Source: an uncultured Bacteroidales bacterium
Lineage (GTDB): Bacteria; Bacteroidota; Bacteroidia; Bacteroidales; UBA932
Assembly: GCA_927798505.1 (NCBI GenBank)
Contig: CAKMNE010000052.1
Span: 1-8,918, forward strand
DNA: 8,918 nt
Direction of reading: 5' to 3'
Shown here: positions 7,923 through 8,918 of the stretch, in pieces
How the letters are laid out: each line of letters starts with the position of its first letter
Position numbering within the stretch: position 1 is the stretch's first letter
The notes under the pieces: model-generated
The model's database searches: none
Seen by the model: only the letters and a program-made list of their open reading frames with translations
Told to the model about the DNA's origin: nothing
Program-made: the position numbers and the translations under genes

Positions 7923-7967
7923 ATTCTCTCTTTATTGACCAGCATTGTTTGATCTTGCGTCGGTGCG

Positions 7968-8060
7968 TCAGCCAACAATCATCGTTCCGAGTTTAGGAAT
8001 CTCCAAGTCGATGTTGCGCAGATTATTCGTGTGCGCTCTCTTGATGATGATGTTTTTCAT
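7968..8060 (-). pseudogene. UvrA-like N-terminal fragment (30 codons) upstream of the transporter
   Basis: On the - strand an ATG at 8060 opens 30 codons ending in TGA at 7970-7968. The peptide contains IIIKRAHTNNLRNIDLEIP, which matches the conserved start of UvrA-type ABC ATPases (E. coli UvrA has VRGARTHNLKNINLVIP). The last residues, LGTMIVG, resemble the strand that enters the Walker A loop, but the stop falls just before the expected G-x-S-G-S-G-K. No GKS-type continuation is found in other frames in the remaining 45 bases before the transporter. It keeps a good promoter and a normal A-rich leader. The simplest reading is the relic of a deleted uvrA-like gene; a retained short leader peptide is an alternative. 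Resemblance was judged by eye. Confidence 0.6.
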
Positions 8061-8087
8061 ATTCCGTCGTATTTGTTGAATAAAGTG

Positions 8088-8119
8088 CAAAGATAGCACT
8101 TACCCTGGGTACGAGTCAA
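8088..8119 (-). promoter_or_regulatory. Bacteroidota-type promoter for the UvrA-like fragment and transporter
   Basis: Read on the - strand, TTGAC begins at 8119 and is followed, 21 bases after the TTG, by TATCTTTG at 8095-8088, the same -7 box as in front of the DUF2147 gene. A start near 8081 would leave a leader of about 20 bases before the ATG at 8060. No other TAnnTTTG lies between here and the transporter ATG at 7922, so the transporter mRNA probably begins here and carries the short ORF. Confidence 0.65.
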
Positions 8120-8260
8120 GAGTGATGACGGATTTGCAAGGGTACTACCGATATTATCATTTCGAAATGGCAAAAATAATAGGGTGAAATTGCTGTTTTC
8201 CGAAAAAATAGTATTCAATGACCCCAATATTAAAAAAGATTCACCGCTGGAGTTAGGCAG
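8096..8260. other. AT-rich intergenic region with a 12-bp palindrome
   Basis: Apart from the TTG box at 8117-8119, no gene or RNA is recognisable here. A perfect palindrome CATTTCGAAATG lies at 8158-8169, about 40 bases upstream of the TTG box, a position suitable for a regulator. T-runs on the - strand follow the acyltransferase stop, but no convincing stem precedes them, so leftward read-through toward the transporter cannot be excluded. Confidence 0.45.
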
Positions 8261-8918
8261 TTACAATGTCAATTCCGAGCGGCGGACAAAGGAAGATGGG
8301 AGGGGCATGTCGTAAACAGAGGAGCGCAACAGGGTGCGGAGTTCGTCAAGGGAGGCGCAGGAGCGCTGAGCTTCAACGCTGATGGGCTCTCCGATTGCAA
8401 GCCGCACTGCCTTTCCGCTTTTGTTCAACACCTCGGAAGGCAGGCGCAACAGCCTGACAGATGAATTGATAAGACCAAGGGCGTAATAGAACGGGGAATT
8501 GCCGTCAAAAAATCGTACCGGCACCACCGGAACTCCAGCTTTGCGGATTAGTTTGATTGCAGGTTCCTGCCACTGCCTGTCACGCACGCAACGCTCCCGC
8601 AGCGACAAATCCGAAACAGCTCCCGAAGGCATAATCCCCATCGCACCGCCGCCGCGCAGCTGCTCCAGAGCCAGCCTCACCCCGCGGATGCTCTCCGCCT
8701 GCGCGGCGGTGCGCACATCCCCGGTAGGAATCACTGTAATGAAATTGTCCCTGAGTGCCTTCACATAGGAAAGCAGTTTATTGACCATCACCTTGTAGCC
8801 TGGGCGCAGATGGCCGAACAGGTCGATCAGGGAAATCCCGTCAATATGACCGTACGGATGATTGCTGACGGTAATGCAAGCCCCTTCAGGCAGCTTGTTC
8901 AGCCTGTCCGCATTGCCC
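8261..8918 (-). CDS. PlsC-like lysophospholipid acyltransferase, 5' end outside window
   Basis: The open frame runs from the right edge (first full codon at 8917) to TAA at 8263-8261, so 218 C-terminal residues are visible and the start lies beyond the window. The frame is continuous upstream of the internal GTG at 8791, and that upstream part holds the acyltransferase motif I, SNHPYGHIDG, with His at 8860-8858 and Asp six residues on (H-x5-D, one residue longer than the canonical H-x4-D). GIMPSGAVSD occupies the place of motif III (FPEGT in PlsC), followed by AGVPVVPVRFFDGNSPFYY. This style (NHPxGxxDG, PSGxVS, PVVPVxF) is that of the hemolysin-type acyltransferases, which include enzymes of amino-acid-containing lipid synthesis such as GlsA/OlsA. 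The substrate is therefore open: lysophosphatidic acid or an N-acyl amino acid. It probably acts at the inner face of the cytoplasmic membrane. Confidence 0.85.
   Translation of the reverse strand, partial: GNADRLNKLPEGACITVSNHPYGHIDGISLIDLFGHLRPGYKVMVNKLLSYVKALRDNFITVIPTGDVRTAAQAESIRGVRLALEQLRGGGAMGIMPSGAVSDLSLRERCVRDRQWQEPAIKLIRKAGVPVVPVRFFDGNSPFYYALGLINSSVRLLRLPSEVLNKSGKAVRLAIGEPISVEAQRSCASLDELRTLLRSSVYDMPLPSSFVRRSELTL

Noticed and set aside
7320..7952. 210-codon + strand ORF opposite the transporter
   Set aside because: Its composition is low-hydrophobicity and Gly/Gln/Arg-rich with no recognisable family, and it mirrors a well-supported membrane protein on the other strand.
8171..8178. 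Second - strand -7-like box TATTTTTG
   Set aside because: It fits TAnnTTTG but no TTG lies at the right distance upstream, and the box at 8088-8095 is better and closer to the ORF.
8261..8791. Acyltransferase gene starting at the GTG at 8791 (176 residues)
   Set aside because: The same frame is open to the right edge and encodes the acyltransferase motif SNHPYGHIDG upstream of that GTG, so it is an internal codon and the gene is truncated by the window.
1..8918. CRISPR array, tRNA or rRNA gene, insertion sequence or restriction system
   Set aside because: No regularly spaced repeats, cloverleaf, transposase or methylase/specificity genes were seen; the HsdR-like domain protein stands alone.

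Overview
The window most likely comes from a member of the Bacteroidota, probably a Bacteroidales-like gut or host-associated lineage. Two intergenic regions carry the TAnnTTTG -7 box typical of that phylum (both read TATCTTTG) with a TTG upstream. Start codons sit in A-rich leaders without clear Shine-Dalgarno sequences. The gene families (DUF2147, stand-alone HsdR N-terminal domain, type I asparaginase, tricorn-like S41 peptidase, HD-type CCA/poly(A) polymerase) are all common there. I cannot assign a genus.

Left edge (1-721): a compound inverted repeat at 9-50, then a promoter and a monocistronic gene for a small secreted DUF2147 protein, closed by a strong intrinsic terminator at 669-705.

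Centre (722-6934, rightward): four tightly packed genes that look like one operon. They encode a 136-residue PD-(D/E)XK nuclease-like protein, a CCA-adding enzyme/poly(A) polymerase with an HD domain, a type I L-asparaginase, and a 1109-residue tricorn-like protease with an N-terminal membrane anchor or signal. The first three overlap by 13 and 8 bases. The protease starts 18 bases after the asparaginase stop, across a short direct duplication.

Right side (6948-8918, leftward): a BASS-type 10-TM transporter converges on the protease gene with only 13 bases between the stops. The 338 bases upstream of it hold a 30-codon ORF that looks like the N-terminus of UvrA and stops just before the P-loop, a good Bacteroidota promoter in front of it, and a 12-bp palindrome. 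The window ends inside a PlsC-like acyltransferase gene whose start lies beyond the right edge.

Functionally this is mostly housekeeping and envelope-related: tRNA 3'-end maintenance, asparagine catabolism, peptide breakdown in the cell envelope, solute transport and lipid acylation. I see no convincing new defence or mobile system. The items most worth checking are the UvrA-like fragment that now serves as the leader of the transporter gene, and the orphan nuclease domain translationally linked to the CCA enzyme.
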